DNA of 64,000 nucleotides from Bacillota bacterium. GTDB lineage: Bacteria > Bacillota > Clostridia > Lachnospirales > Lachnospiraceae. How positions within the stretch are numbered: position 1 is the first letter of the stretch; the number at the start of each line of letters is the position of its first letter. Under the pieces are notes generated by a model. That model worked only from the letters and a program-made list of their open reading frames with translations, was not told where the DNA came from and did no database searches. A program made the position numbers and the translations under genes. Shown here one piece after another: positions 17,554-27,610 of the stretch. The DNA is taken from positions 124,001 to 188,000 of the forward strand of contig JAEWMB010000026.1 of the NCBI GenBank assembly GCA_023457255.1, given 5' to 3'.

Positions 17554-17805
17554 AGTACAACTGGTGAGAAAATAGTATAAGGTTTCATTTTTTAAAAGCT
17601 GGAATGCAGAAGCTTATGAAAAGATTTCTTTGAAACATGGATTTTGGGAAAGATACAGGATCAGATATGGAATAAAGAGAAAGCTGCTGCTGGAATTTAA
17701 TTAAAGTGAAAAGTAAACAAAAAGATAATATGAAATAAAAAGTGTATTCGTGTCAAAGGAATAGGATCCTTATGAGATTCTCAAATAGAAAGGATAATTA
17801 AGAAC

Positions 17806-19014
17806 ATGGCAAAAGTTACAAAACGATTATTTGCTGCAGAAGAGGCGGAAGAGAAGGCTGTCCGTATTAATAAATATTTGAGCGATTCCGGAATCTGTTC
17901 TCGAAGAGAAGCAGATATAAGAATTGCAAATGGTGAGGTTATGATAGATGGTGAAGTTGCGGTGATGGGAGGCAAGGTATTACCGGGACAGAGGGTGATG
18001 CTTGGTAAGAAAGAGGTAAGCAGAGAAGAAAAGATGGTTCTGATTGCATTTCATAAGCCAAAAGGAATTGTATGTACAACGGAAAAAACGGAGCCGGATA
18101 ATATTATAGATTATATAAAATACAGTCAGCGTATTTACCCTATCGGAAGACTTGATAAAGATTCGGAAGGACTTATTTTCTTAACGAACAATGGCGATAT
18201 TGTTAACAAAATCCTGCGCGCAGGAAATCATCATGAAAAAGAATATATTGTGACGGTAAATAAACCGATTACAGCGGAATTTTTAAAGGGTATGTCTGAG
18301 GGAGTACCAATCCTTGATACAATAACAAAGCCTTGTACCTTAGCAGCAATGGATAAAGTTACGTTTAAAATTATCTTAACACAAGGATTAAATCGTCAGA
18401 TTCGCCGAATGTGTGAACATTTTGGGTATAAGGTGACAAAGCTTGTCCGCATACGTATTATGAATGTTAATCTTGGCAGACTAAAGGTTGGTGGATATCG
18501 TAATTTAACAGAGAAAGAGCTTGAGGGAATCAAAGAGCAAATTGAGTTGTCAAAAAACGAAGCCATAACCTTAGAAGCGGATGATGAATTTCCAACCGAA
18601 AGAGTAAATTTAACGAATATAGCAAAATCTCACGGTAAGAAAGCAATTACCGGTAAGAGGAAAACAAAAGAGAAATACTTCACTGAAAAAAAAGAAGATA
18701 AGAAGAGAAACGAAACAGCAAGGACGAGAACAGAAGGAAATAAGTACACGCGAAGGAATAAATCGGAGGGAAATAAATACAATTCAAAGAACAGTTCGGA
18801 GAGAAATACGTTTGGTACAAGAAACAGCTCGGAAGAAAATACGTTCGGCACCATTAACCATTCAGGGACGAATAAGTTTGGTTCAAAGAGAACAACCGGG
18901 GATAATAACAATGTACTAAGAAGCAGAACAGCACAACCTAAGAGTTATGGAAAGAAGAATTCAAGTGGTAATCGGTTTTCATCTAATGTTCCGTATAAAG
19001 GGAAGAAGCACTAG
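17806..19014 (+). CDS. rluF: RsuA/RluF-family 23S rRNA pseudouridine synthase with repetitive tail
   Basis: 402 residues. An N-terminal S4 RNA-binding domain (about 20-65, INKYLSDSGICSRREAD) is followed by a catalytic domain with GRLDKDSEGLIFLTNNGD near 110-127; the Asp in GRLDKDS is the catalytic residue. LNRQIRRMCEHFGYKV near 195 is typical of RluF, which modifies U2604 of 23S rRNA. After about residue 245 the family core ends, and a basic Asn/Ser/Thr/Lys-rich tail of about 150 residues follows. It contains five tandem 11-residue units, a length unusual for the family, and probably makes extra RNA contacts. It lies 67 bases ahead of ligA. Confidence 0.88.
   Translation: MAKVTKRLFAAEEAEEKAVRINKYLSDSGICSRREADIRIANGEVMIDGEVAVMGGKVLPGQRVMLGKKEVSREEKMVLIAFHKPKGIVCTTEKTEPDNIIDYIKYSQRIYPIGRLDKDSEGLIFLTNNGDIVNKILRAGNHHEKEYIVTVNKPITAEFLKGMSEGVPILDTITKPCTLAAMDKVTFKIILTQGLNRQIRRMCEHFGYKVTKLVRIRIMNVNLGRLKVGGYRNLTEKELEGIKEQIELSKNEAITLEADDEFPTERVNLTNIAKSHGKKAITGKRKTKEKYFTEKKEDKKRNETARTRTEGNKYTRRNKSEGNKYNSKNSSERNTFGTRNSSEENTFGTINHSGTNKFGSKRTTGDNNNVLRSRTAQPKSYGKKNSSGNRFSSNVPYKGKKH
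18733..18897 (+). repeat. Five tandem 33-bp units inside the pseudouridine synthase gene
   Basis: Units begin at 18733, 18766, 18799, 18832 and 18865. Each encodes 11 residues of the pattern E-x-N-(K/T)-(Y/F)-x-x-x-N-x-S, for example EGNKYNSKNSS and ERNTFGTRNSS. The period is exact, so the reading frame is kept. The DNA has diverged between units, so this is an old duplication under some constraint. Confidence 0.85.
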
Positions 19015-19081
19015 GAATTACGGAGAGAGTTGGATTTATGTGAGCAATTTTTAAGTATAGAAGTATCAAAGGAGCAAGACA

Positions 19082-21043
19082 ATGCAGGAAAAGAAACAGC
19101 GTATCGCCGAATTAACCGAACTTCTCGACAAAGCTGCCAGAGTTTATGAGCAGGAAGACAGGGAAATTATGAGCAATTTCGAGTATGATAAATTGTATGA
19201 TGAGTTAAAAAAACTAGAAGATGAAACTGGAATTGTCTTAGCAGGAAGTCCGACAAGAAAAGTTGGGTATGAAATATTAAGTGAATTGCCAAAGGAGCGT
19301 CACGAGTCGGTCATGCTATCTCTTGATAAGACAAAAGAATTATCAGCTTTAATTGACTGGCTTGGTGAGAAAGAAGGTATTCTTTCCTGGAAGATGGATG
19401 GTCTGACGATTGTTTTGACCTACCGGGATGGAGAATTAGTAAAAGCGGTAACCAGAGGAAATGGTGAGATTGGTGAGGTTGTAACAAATAATGCAAAGGT
19501 ATTTAAAAACCTGCCCCTCACAATTCCATATAAAGGAGAGCTTATTCTCAGAGGAGAAGCAGTAATCCGCTATTCTGATTTTCAAAAGATCAATGCGCAG
19601 ATTCCGGATACCGAGGCAAAATATAAGAATCCAAGGAATCTTTGCAGTGGTTCGGTGAGACAATTAAATAATGAGATAACAGCAAGGCGGAATGTAAATT
19701 TTTTTGCTTTTGCGCTGATACGTATGGAGGAGATGAACCGCTTTCAAACGATACTGGAACAACTAGAATGGTTAAAAGGACTAGGTTTTGATGTGGTGGA
19801 AGAAAAACTGGTAACTTCGGAAAATATATCAGAAATAATAGAGTATTTTGAGAGCCATGTTCTAACGAATGATTTTCCATCGGATGGCTTAGTGCTGTTC
19901 TTTAATGATATTGCCTATGGTGAAGCACTTGGAAGGACTTCAAAATTTCCAAGGAACGCAATTGCCTTTAAATGGAGAGATGAAATTAAGGAAACAACCC
20001 TGCAAGAAATTGAGTGGAGTGCTTCAAGGACAGGACTGATTAATCCGGTGGCTATCTTTGAACCAGTAGAATTGGAAGGAACCACAGTAAGTCGTGCAAG
20101 TCTTCATAATATCAGTATTATGGAGGGGTTAGAGCTTGGATTGGGAGATAAGGTAACTGTTTACAAAGCAAATATGATTATCCCTCAGATTGCAGATAAC
20201 CTAACGAGAAGCGGACAGTTGCCTATACCAAAGAATTGCCCTGTTTGTGGCGGGAATACGATGATAAAACAAGATAATGATGTGAAGTCACTTTATTGTA
20301 TGAATCCGGAGTGCCTTGCAAAGAAAATCAAATCCTTTACCCATTTTGTCAGCCGTGATGCAATGAATATCGAAGGTCTGTCAGAGGCTACGATAGAAAA
20401 GCTGATCGCAAAAGGCCTTATTACGGAACTGGCAGATATCTTCCGCGTGAAAGATTTTAAAGAGGAGATTACAACCATGGAGGGCTTTGGTGAAAAATCC
20501 TTCCGTAATCTTGTAGACTCTGTGGAAAGAGCAAGAACGCCTATCCTTGCTAAATTTATTTATAGCTTAGGCATCACGAATGTCGGACTAGCCAATGCAA
20601 AACTAATCTGCAAGGAGTTTGGTTATGATTTTAACAAAGTATCCAATGCTATGGCGGAAGAATTAACACAGATACCTCAGATAGGAGATGTGATTGCAGA
20701 AGCATTTGTGTCTTATTTTCAAAAGCCGGAAAATAAACTTATCATAGAAGATTTACTAAAGGAAATCACCTTTGAAAAAGAAGAGGCAGCAGGAGGGTCT
20801 GAAAAACTGAAAGGACTGACCTTTGTAATTACCGGTTCTGTAGAACATTTTGCAAATCGAAATGAGGTTAAGGAGGTAATAGAACAGCATGGGGGAAAAG
20901 TGAGCGGTTCCGTTACCGCAAAAACCAATTATCTGATAAATAATGATAATACTTCAGGCTCATCCAAAAATAAGAAAGCAAAAGAGCTTGGAATTTCTGT
21001 GATTACAGAAGAGGAATTCATACAACTACTAAAGGAAGCGTAA
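19082..21043 (+). CDS. ligA: NAD-dependent DNA ligase LigA
   Basis: 653 residues with the full bacterial layout: an Ia domain that binds NMN, the adenylation domain with catalytic Lys104 in KMDG, an OB fold, a four-cysteine zinc site (CPVCGG, then CMNPEC near 385-405), helix-hairpin-helix repeats and a C-terminal BRCT domain (about 575-650, GLTFVITGSVEHF). It seals nicks in replication and repair. The active-site motif is KMDG where KxDG with small residues is usual, which is allowed. The start has GGAG about eight bases upstream. It is probably co-transcribed with the upstream pseudouridine synthase and metA 30 bases downstream. Confidence 0.93.
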   Translation: MQEKKQRIAELTELLDKAARVYEQEDREIMSNFEYDKLYDELKKLEDETGIVLAGSPTRKVGYEILSELPKERHESVMLSLDKTKELSALIDWLGEKEGILSWKMDGLTIVLTYRDGELVKAVTRGNGEIGEVVTNNAKVFKNLPLTIPYKGELILRGEAVIRYSDFQKINAQIPDTEAKYKNPRNLCSGSVRQLNNEITARRNVNFFAFALIRMEEMNRFQTILEQLEWLKGLGFDVVEEKLVTSENISEIIEYFESHVLTNDFPSDGLVLFFNDIAYGEALGRTSKFPRNAIAFKWRDEIKETTLQEIEWSASRTGLINPVAIFEPVELEGTTVSRASLHNISIMEGLELGLGDKVTVYKANMIIPQIADNLTRSGQLPIPKNCPVCGGNTMIKQDNDVKSLYCMNPECLAKKIKSFTHFVSRDAMNIEGLSEATIEKLIAKGLITELADIFRVKDFKEEITTMEGFGEKSFRNLVDSVERARTPILAKFIYSLGITNVGLANAKLICKEFGYDFNKVSNAMAEELTQIPQIGDVIAEAFVSYFQKPENKLIIEDLLKEITFEKEEAAGGSEKLKGLTFVITGSVEHFANRNEVKEVIEQHGGKVSGSVTAKTNYLINNDNTSGSSKNKKAKELGISVITEEEFIQLLKEA

Positions 21044-21073
21044 TAGCTTATTAAAAAAGAGGAGGAGATATCG

Positions 21074-21979
21074 ATGCCAATTAAAGTTCAAAATGATTTA
21101 CCTGCAAAGAAAATTCTAGAAGAAGAGAATATATTCATGATGGATGAAAAGCGAGCGATGCATCAGGATATACGTCCATTAAAAATAGCAATCTTAAATC
21201 TGATGCCATTAAAGGAAGATGCCGAGGTTCAATTGCTCCGAAGCTTAAGTAATACTCCGCTGCAGGTGGATATCACGTTCTTAACTACCGATACCTACGT
21301 TGGAAAGAATACTGCTACGAATCACCTGGAACAGTTTTACCAGACACATGATGATGTGAAAAACAGACGTTTTGACGGTTTAATCATTACCGGTGCCCCG
21401 GTGGAACAGATGGAATTTGAAGAAGTTGCTTATTGGAATGAACTAAAAAAAATTATGGAATGGTCAAAAACTCAGGTAACCTCGACACTTCATCTTTGCT
21501 GGGGCGCTCAAGCCGGACTTTATTATCATTATGGAATCAAAAAATATCCTCTTCCTGCGAAGATGTTTGGTATCTTTGAACATAAATTGTTAAAAAGAAA
21601 AGAGCCTCTGGTCAGAGGTTTTGATGATGTCTTCCTGGCGCCTCACTCCCGCCACACAGAAACCTCCCGAGATGAAATCTTACAAAATCCGGAACTAACA
21701 ATCCTTGCAGAATCAGAGGAAGCCGGAGTACTTCTTGTGACAGGCGGAGAGGGAAAACATATCTTTGTGATGGGTCATCCGGAGTATGACCGTATTACCT
21801 TAGATAATGAATATAAGAGGGATATAGCCAAAGGGCTGGAAATCCAATTGCCGAAGAATTATTATCCCGGTGATGATTCCATGCAAAGACCGAATCTTTC
21901 CTGGAGAGCGCATGCGAATGCGTTGTATACGAATTGGTTGAATTATTATGTGTATCAGGTAACACCGTATGAGTTGTAA
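21074..21979 (+). CDS. metAA: Homoserine O-acetyltransferase (MetA/HTS family)
   Basis: 301 residues, full length for MetA. The nucleophile Cys142 lies in LHLCWGAQAG, and the catalytic His and Glu are in FVMGHPEYD near 235. Residue 111, which distinguishes acyl donors, is Glu (TGAPVE). In this family Glu111 goes with acetyl-CoA and Gly111 with succinyl-CoA, so this enzyme should make O-acetylhomoserine for methionine synthesis. No SAM riboswitch or T-box fits in the 30-base gap upstream. GGAGGAG precedes the ATG. It marks the end of the housekeeping part; a terminator follows. Confidence 0.93.
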   Translation: MPIKVQNDLPAKKILEEENIFMMDEKRAMHQDIRPLKIAILNLMPLKEDAEVQLLRSLSNTPLQVDITFLTTDTYVGKNTATNHLEQFYQTHDDVKNRRFDGLIITGAPVEQMEFEEVAYWNELKKIMEWSKTQVTSTLHLCWGAQAGLYYHYGIKKYPLPAKMFGIFEHKLLKRKEPLVRGFDDVFLAPHSRHTETSRDEILQNPELTILAESEEAGVLLVTGGEGKHIFVMGHPEYDRITLDNEYKRDIAKGLEIQLPKNYYPGDDSMQRPNLSWRAHANALYTNWLNYYVYQVTPYEL

Positions 21980-22156
21980 AAAGATGTTTAAACGCGGTAT
22001 TTTCAATAGTGTAAATATATCAATAATTTGAATCTATCGTAAACTATCGTCTAATGGTGTACAATATTCAAAAAACAGGGTATGAATTGGGTACATTTTA
22101 TAGTAAAGTGGGGTGCGATTTATATTAATTTTTGACCTGTATAACAATTAAATTTT

Positions 22157-22190
22157 AAATAAGCTCATAGTCAATCTGTGGGCTTATTTT
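22157..22190 (+). terminator. Terminator after metA
   Basis: AAATAAGCTCA (22157-22167) pairs with TGGGCTTATTT (22179-22189), 11 pairs with one G-U, followed by T residues. It lies about 180 bases after the metA stop. Bases 21980-22156 carry no gene. Confidence 0.7.
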
Positions 22191-22290
22191 AGTGTTTAAA
22201 AGTATTCCTATAGAATATCAAACAAGATTAATCATTGCCATAAAATAAATCGAAAAAATAAGCATCTATCTTTTATGATACTTCCCTTGT

Positions 22291-22647
22291 CTACTTAAGA
22301 GGTATCATATCATTTCCGGTAGGTGCTTTTTTTACTTTATAGGAAAGTTCTCCTCTGGAGAACTTTTGAACTAAAAAAGCCCGTATTATAGCGGCATAAG
22401 AAATAAACGACTGTAAATTAGAAGATATGAAACAAGTTATTATCCTGCGTACGATTTTTGCATAAATTCCATTTGTTTGTTTAAAAGATTTACTAATCCT
22501 ATCTTCCTTTTTTATTATTTGAAGTAGTTTTTCGGAATTGAGATTGGGTAGTAACTTTAGAGGTAACTTGGTATGAAACGGAAATGTGATATTAGATATC
22601 ATAGTAATTATAATGATATAACTATATTGGAAAAAATATCTTGACAT
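22291..22647 (-). pseudogene. Doubtful 118-residue ORF, perhaps a decayed maturation-protein fragment
   Basis: The frame opens at an ATG directly after AGGTGAT, which is an unusually short spacing, and it ends at a TAG. The N-terminus is hydrophobic, and the end (residues 75-118, SYAAIIRAFLVQKF and ELSYKVKKA) recalls the stretch before the conserved His-Ala-Trp of lasso-peptide B2-type cysteine proteases. However, the expected cysteine is absent and the frame stops before the His motif. The plus-strand promoter at 22641-22669 overlaps its start. It may be a gene remnant or chance. Confidence 0.25.
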
Positions 22648-22669
22648 ATCACCTCACTTTCGCCATAAT
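22641..22669 (+). promoter_or_regulatory. Main promoter of the biosynthetic operon
   Basis: A perfect TTGACA (22641-22646), a 17-base spacer and CATAAT (22664-22669). Transcription should start near 22676, about 80 bases before the first ATG at 22758. No clear terminator was seen between here and 64000, and most gene gaps are under 85 bases, so this promoter may serve an operon of more than 41 kb. Confidence 0.75.
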
Positions 22670-22757
22670 TAAATGTAAAATTATAGAATATAATATATTT
22701 TTTTGGATTTTTAAACCAATAAAAGGGATAAATATAGTAAAGTATAGGAGAGTGTTT

Positions 22758-24536
22758 ATGAAATTGATAAAAAAATGCAATTATTTGAATTGTATCAGAA
22801 TTAATTTTCAATGTTCTTTTTGGTTTGCTGGATTTATAATTCTTCAAACTATCATAATTGCTTTGCTGCCAAGTGTACAAGTACTTGCAAATGCATATTT
22901 TCTGGATAAGTCTTTGGAACTTCTAAAAAATGAGCAACCGATAATGACGGTCATTCCAAGTTTGCTCTTTGTCATAAGTTTATTAGCATATCAATGGATT
23001 TTAAATCCTATTGTTGAAATGTGCAAAAAACGTCTTGAATTTTCCGCAAGAAGTAAATTTCGAACTACTATTACTGAAAAAAGATCAAAGCTGAAATATC
23101 GATACATTGAAAATAATGAATCTCTTGATTTGATTAATCGAATTTCTGATAATCCGGAAGTAAAAATAACTCAGGCATATTTTTCATTTCTTTCTTTTAT
23201 CGCATTAATTCTCCGAATTGGTAGTTTATTGGCTCTATTATTTACTCAGGTTTTCTGGGCCACTATACTTATCATCATAGTTTCAATCCCTTTATTTGCA
23301 ATTGCTATTAAAAGTGGTAAGGCAACCTATCAGGCTAATAAGGAAATGAGCAAATATCAAAGAAAGTATCAATATCTCTCTGAAGTAATGACTTCCCGTG
23401 AAGCAGTGGATGAAAGAGCGGTATTTGACTATAACAATGCATTAAACGAGCGGTGGAATGAGCAGTATGAAATAGCAAGAAAAATGGAACTTAAAATTCG
23501 TATAAAATGGTTTATTAAATTAAAGTCGGGAAGCGTAATCACAGCTTTTATAAGTGTATTCGTTACTGCACTTTTACTAAAACCAGTAATCACAGGAACC
23601 ATTACAATCGGTATGTTTTATTCCTTAGTGAATGCAATATTTAGCTTAGTACATATCATGTCATGGGAGATGACGAGAAGCGTAGATGCTATTGCTCATT
23701 ACAGGGAATTTTTAAAAGAACTATCTATTTTTTTTGGAATGGAAGAACAGCCAGATGCTAATGCCCTGCCAGCAGAATGTGCTCCATTCAAGTCTTTAAG
23801 ATTAGAAAATGTCAGCTTTAAATATCCCGGAACGGATCATTATGTATTAAAAAATATGTCCATGGAAATTAAAGCAGGACAGCATTATGCATTTGTGGGT
23901 GTGAATGGGGCTGGTAAATCTACCATTTCCAAACTGCTCACTGGTTTATATGACAATTATGAGGGGAATATCATAATCAATGGCAGAAATGCAAAGACAT
24001 ATTCCTTTCGAGAATTAAAAATGCTGTTTTCTGTTGTATATCAGGATTTTGCAAAATATTACATATCATTTAAAGACAATATCGCATTGGGAAATACTAT
24101 GGGCAGTAATGAGGAAGATATTAACCAGTCGGTTGCTCTCTTCAAGCTACAGTCAGTCATTCAAAGATTACCCGAAGGAATAAACACAATGTTAGGTAAG
24201 ATAAAAAGTAATGGGCAGGATGTATCAGGTGGAGAGTGGCAAAAGATAGCATTAGCACGTTCTTTTAACAGCAAGGCTCCCATCAGAATTCTGGATGAAC
24301 CAACTGCAGCACTGGACCCTGTTGCTGAAAGCAGCCTTTATGAAGAATTTGCTCATATGTGTAAAGGTAGGACAACTATTTTTGTAAGTCACCGTCTGGG
24401 CTCTATTAAATTAGCCGATCAGATAATGTTAATTGGAGATGGGTGTGTGTTGGAATGCGGAACTCATAGTGAATTAATGCAGTTAAATGGTGAATACAGG
24501 AAGATTTATGATAGCCAGAGGGAGTGGTATAAATGA
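22758..24536 (+). CDS. ABC exporter half-transporter 1 (permease-ATPase fusion)
   Basis: About 592 residues. The N-terminal transmembrane domain (residues 1-320, about six helices) is followed by a nucleotide-binding domain. That domain has Walker A GVNGAGKST, signature VSGGEWQK and Walker B with RILDEPTAALDP. The frame stays open back to a TTG at 22641, but that is the promoter -35 box; the ATG at 22758 has AGGAG nine bases upstream and is the real start. Its stop overlaps the next exporter gene by four bases (ATGA), so the two probably make a heterodimer. As the first operon genes they most likely export the assembled product and give self-protection. Confidence 0.9.
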   Translation: MKLIKKCNYLNCIRINFQCSFWFAGFIILQTIIIALLPSVQVLANAYFLDKSLELLKNEQPIMTVIPSLLFVISLLAYQWILNPIVEMCKKRLEFSARSKFRTTITEKRSKLKYRYIENNESLDLINRISDNPEVKITQAYFSFLSFIALILRIGSLLALLFTQVFWATILIIIVSIPLFAIAIKSGKATYQANKEMSKYQRKYQYLSEVMTSREAVDERAVFDYNNALNERWNEQYEIARKMELKIRIKWFIKLKSGSVITAFISVFVTALLLKPVITGTITIGMFYSLVNAIFSLVHIMSWEMTRSVDAIAHYREFLKELSIFFGMEEQPDANALPAECAPFKSLRLENVSFKYPGTDHYVLKNMSMEIKAGQHYAFVGVNGAGKSTISKLLTGLYDNYEGNIIINGRNAKTYSFRELKMLFSVVYQDFAKYYISFKDNIALGNTMGSNEEDINQSVALFKLQSVIQRLPEGINTMLGKIKSNGQDVSGGEWQKIALARSFNSKAPIRILDEPTAALDPVAESSLYEEFAHMCKGRTTIFVSHRLGSIKLADQIMLIGDGCVLECGTHSELMQLNGEYRKIYDSQREWYK

Positions 24537-26317
24537 AAAAAAAGTTTGTAAGTACTAAAAGAACGTTAACAACAATATTGCCTATGATTGTTAAATCTTC
24601 ACCAGTGTTCTTTTCACTGTTTTTTATTGCAGCATTTTTACATGGAATTTCCTGGGGTGGAGTTACTGTGGCGACCCAAGGCTTGTTTGATGCAGTAGCT
24701 AAGGCTGTGAATCATGCAGGAACAATGAAAAGTATTTATGGATCCCTTGTAGTTTTAGGGTTAGTAGCGATTGGACAACAGATTATCAACGGGCTTCATA
24801 ATTTTTTATACATTCCGTTTCAACAAAAAAGTGTTGGATATATTATGCAAAAAGTACACTTAAAGATTGCTAAGATCAATCCTGTTGAATATGAAAATAC
24901 CGTAGTATTGGATTCGATTAATAAGGCAAACGAAGGTATTAACAATGCATTTGGAATGGTATTTACATTTGTAATGATGTTTACGTTTTTCCTGCCTTAT
25001 ATCCTTTTTATGGGGATATGGTTGTATTCGTTTAAACCTATATTAGCTATAGCCTTAATTATAGCATCACTGCCATTGTTTGTGACAAAACTCCTGCAGG
25101 CAAGAGTGTTTACCAAATTGGAAGATGAATCCGCACCAATTAGACGGGAATATGATTATTATGAAAAATGCCTCTGTTCACGGGAATATTTAAAAGAAAC
25201 AAGAACGTTAGGAGCTTATCAATATTTTAATGAATTGTATCATGATGCCTTGAGTTTACTAAACCATAAGAAGTGGAAGGCTGAAAAAAAAGCATGCATA
25301 ATGGACTTATGTGCAAAAATATTTTCATTAGCCGGGTATTTATGTGTGTTAATCCTATTTGTAAATGCATTATTAAGCGGGGATATAACAACAGGTACCT
25401 TTGCAGCAATATTTGCATCCATTGCTAAAATGCAGGAAATTATATCTGGGTTCCTTGATATATCCGGTGAGTTAAGTAAAAATATAGGCTCCATTGATAA
25501 TTTGCTGGATTTTTTGAATATGCCAGAAATGAATGCAGAGGATATGGATGTAAACCACAAAAAGGAAATCATACTGAACAATGCTTCCTTTCAGTATCCT
25601 GGTGCAAGCAGGGATTCTTTGAGCAATATCAATCTTACAATTCAGCCAGGTGAGACAATAGCTGTGGTTGGTGAAAATGGAGCAGGAAAATCTACTCTGG
25701 TAAGATTATTAACGGGAATTTATTTACCAACGGAAGGTTCCGTAACAATAGGAGGAAAAGAAACAAAGACTATTAACCGAAAAGCTTTGTTTCGTGAGAT
25801 ATCCGGAGTTTTTCAGAAGTATCAGAGATATCAGATGACTTTACGAGATAACATCAATGTCAGTGATCTGGATAAGGCAATTACAGATAAGGAAACACTT
25901 GAAGCAATCGAGAAAGCCGATTTAGATATTAATGCTCCTGTATTTAAACAGGGAATAGATACTATGTTATCCAGAGAATTTGAAGGGGTTGAATTATCCG
26001 GAGGTCAGTGGCAAAGGGTAGCCATAGCACGTGGACTGCAAAGAAAACATTCTATTATTATTCTGGACGAACCAACAGCAGCGATTGATCCGATAGAAGA
26101 ATCAAATATATATAAGAAGTTTTCAGAGTTATCAAATGGAATTACCTCTATTTTAGTTACACACCGTTTAGGTTCAGCCAGAATAGCAGATAGAATTGTT
26201 GTAATGGATCAGGGAAAAGTAGTTGAAATAGGAGATCATGACACCTTAATGAAGAATCGTCAGAAGTATTACCAGATGTTTGAGCTTCAGGCTAAATGGT
26301 ATGAGCAGGGGAATTAG
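24533..26317 (+). CDS. ABC exporter half-transporter 2 (permease-ATPase fusion)
   Basis: 594 residues with the same order as its partner: a six-helix membrane domain (about 20-320) and a nucleotide-binding domain with GENGAGKST, LSGGQWQR and IIILDEPTAAIDP. Both partners keep a glutamate after Walker B (DEPTA), so neither ATPase site looks degenerate from these motifs. It is translationally coupled to the first exporter gene and followed after 14 bases by the acyltransferase gene. Its role is inferred from position in the cluster. Confidence 0.9.
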   Translation: MKKKFVSTKRTLTTILPMIVKSSPVFFSLFFIAAFLHGISWGGVTVATQGLFDAVAKAVNHAGTMKSIYGSLVVLGLVAIGQQIINGLHNFLYIPFQQKSVGYIMQKVHLKIAKINPVEYENTVVLDSINKANEGINNAFGMVFTFVMMFTFFLPYILFMGIWLYSFKPILAIALIIASLPLFVTKLLQARVFTKLEDESAPIRREYDYYEKCLCSREYLKETRTLGAYQYFNELYHDALSLLNHKKWKAEKKACIMDLCAKIFSLAGYLCVLILFVNALLSGDITTGTFAAIFASIAKMQEIISGFLDISGELSKNIGSIDNLLDFLNMPEMNAEDMDVNHKKEIILNNASFQYPGASRDSLSNINLTIQPGETIAVVGENGAGKSTLVRLLTGIYLPTEGSVTIGGKETKTINRKALFREISGVFQKYQRYQMTLRDNINVSDLDKAITDKETLEAIEKADLDINAPVFKQGIDTMLSREFEGVELSGGQWQRVAIARGLQRKHSIIILDEPTAAIDPIEESNIYKKFSELSNGITSILVTHRLGSARIADRIVVMDQGKVVEIGDHDTLMKNRQKYYQMFELQAKWYEQGN

Positions 26318-26331
26318 AAGGAGGAGAAAGG

Positions 26332-27546
26332 ATGAATCGTATTGCGGTGTTAATGCCTGGGCAGGGCACCCAGCGCCAAGGGATGGGACGAAATTTGTAT
26401 GAGAGTTCAGATGCTGCGAGGATGATATTTAATAAGGCAAATGATTTGTTGGGGTATCGGTTTACAGAGATTATTTTTAATGAGAAGCATGAGGAAATTA
26501 TGGATACAAAACACGTCCAGATGGCTATTTTTCTGACTAGTATGGCATATTATAAGGAATTTATAGAAACGAAACATATAGTTCCATGTTGCATAGCTGG
26601 ACATAGCATAGGAGAATATGCAGCACTAACTTGTGCAGGGGTAATTTCATTTGATGATGCTCTTAAGCTTGTAGAAAAACGAGGGACGTTCATGCACGAC
26701 TATTTTAATGCAGTGGAACCTGGTGCCATGGCGGCAATTTCCGGAGTTTCAGTAAAAGTTCTGCAAGAGCAATGCCTCATAATGAATAATAAGAATAAAC
26801 CGGTCTGCATCTCTAATTATAATTCGGATAATGAAATGGTGATTTCCGGATTAGAAAGTAATATTAATGAAATAAGTGATATTTTAAATACATTAGGTGC
26901 TAGTATAAAGAAATTAAAAGTAAAAACACCATTTCATAGTGAATACATGCAAGAAGCGGCAGATTTAATGCAACAAGAAATAAAGAATGTAAAGTTTTTA
27001 GAACCTCAGTTTACTGTTATGTCTAATCTTACAGGAAGGCCTTACACTAGCAATACAGAAATAAAAGAGATGTTAGCTTTGCAGATGGTAAAGCCAGTTC
27101 TTTGGAATTCTATTATGGAGAATATGCTAGAGAGGGGAATTGATTATTTTGTTGAAATGGGTGAATCGCACATTCTTGCAAATTTAATTCGTAAAAAGGG
27201 GTATCCGAGTATCTGTGCCCGCTCATTAGATACGGATTTGGCAAAAGAGGAATATCAAAATGATTTACGGGATAATCGACATATAGGAGCTAATTATAAG
27301 CTTAAAAGAATGTTAGGGATAGCAGTTTCTACGAAAAACAAAATACAGCAGAGGGAAGAATACGAAAAGTATGTCATACCGGAATATAATCAGATCGATA
27401 CTATCAGGCAAAAGGTAGAAAAAGAAAATAGAACCGCAACAATTAATGAAGTGCAGGAAGCTTACAGACATTTGGTAGAATTGCTTAGGTTAAAGCAGGC
27501 ACCAGAAGAGGAAGTGCGACGAAAGCTTCTGGAACTTGAAATTTGA
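26332..27546 (+). CDS. Stand-alone malonyl-CoA:ACP acyltransferase (trans-AT)
   Basis: 404 residues. The FabD-like core (1-285) has the nucleophile Ser92 in GHSIGEYAAL, the malonyl-binding Arg in the VEKRGTFMHD segment near 118, and the catalytic His in TPFHSEYM near 204. About 115 residues follow the core (DLRDNRHIGANY, then a charged helical end); this extension is not part of FabD and no family was recognised in it. The KS module downstream lacks its own AT, so this enzyme very likely loads malonyl on that ACP in trans. An AT that serves fatty acid synthesis is less likely, given its place in the operon. GGAGGAG precedes the start. Confidence 0.88.
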   Translation: MNRIAVLMPGQGTQRQGMGRNLYESSDAARMIFNKANDLLGYRFTEIIFNEKHEEIMDTKHVQMAIFLTSMAYYKEFIETKHIVPCCIAGHSIGEYAALTCAGVISFDDALKLVEKRGTFMHDYFNAVEPGAMAAISGVSVKVLQEQCLIMNNKNKPVCISNYNSDNEMVISGLESNINEISDILNTLGASIKKLKVKTPFHSEYMQEAADLMQQEIKNVKFLEPQFTVMSNLTGRPYTSNTEIKEMLALQMVKPVLWNSIMENMLERGIDYFVEMGESHILANLIRKKGYPSICARSLDTDLAKEEYQNDLRDNRHIGANYKLKRMLGIAVSTKNKIQQREEYEKYVIPEYNQIDTIRQKVEKENRTATINEVQEAYRHLVELLRLKQAPEEEVRRKLLELEI

Positions 27547-27610
27547 TTTATTGGAAATTATAAATTATCTATCACAAAAAAGCTATTAGCATAATACGGG
27601 GAGTGGGTTT

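Noticed and set aside
22641..22757. N-terminal extension of the first exporter starting at TTG 22641
   Set aside because: That TTG is the -35 box of a strong promoter; the ATG at 22758 has a proper ribosome site.
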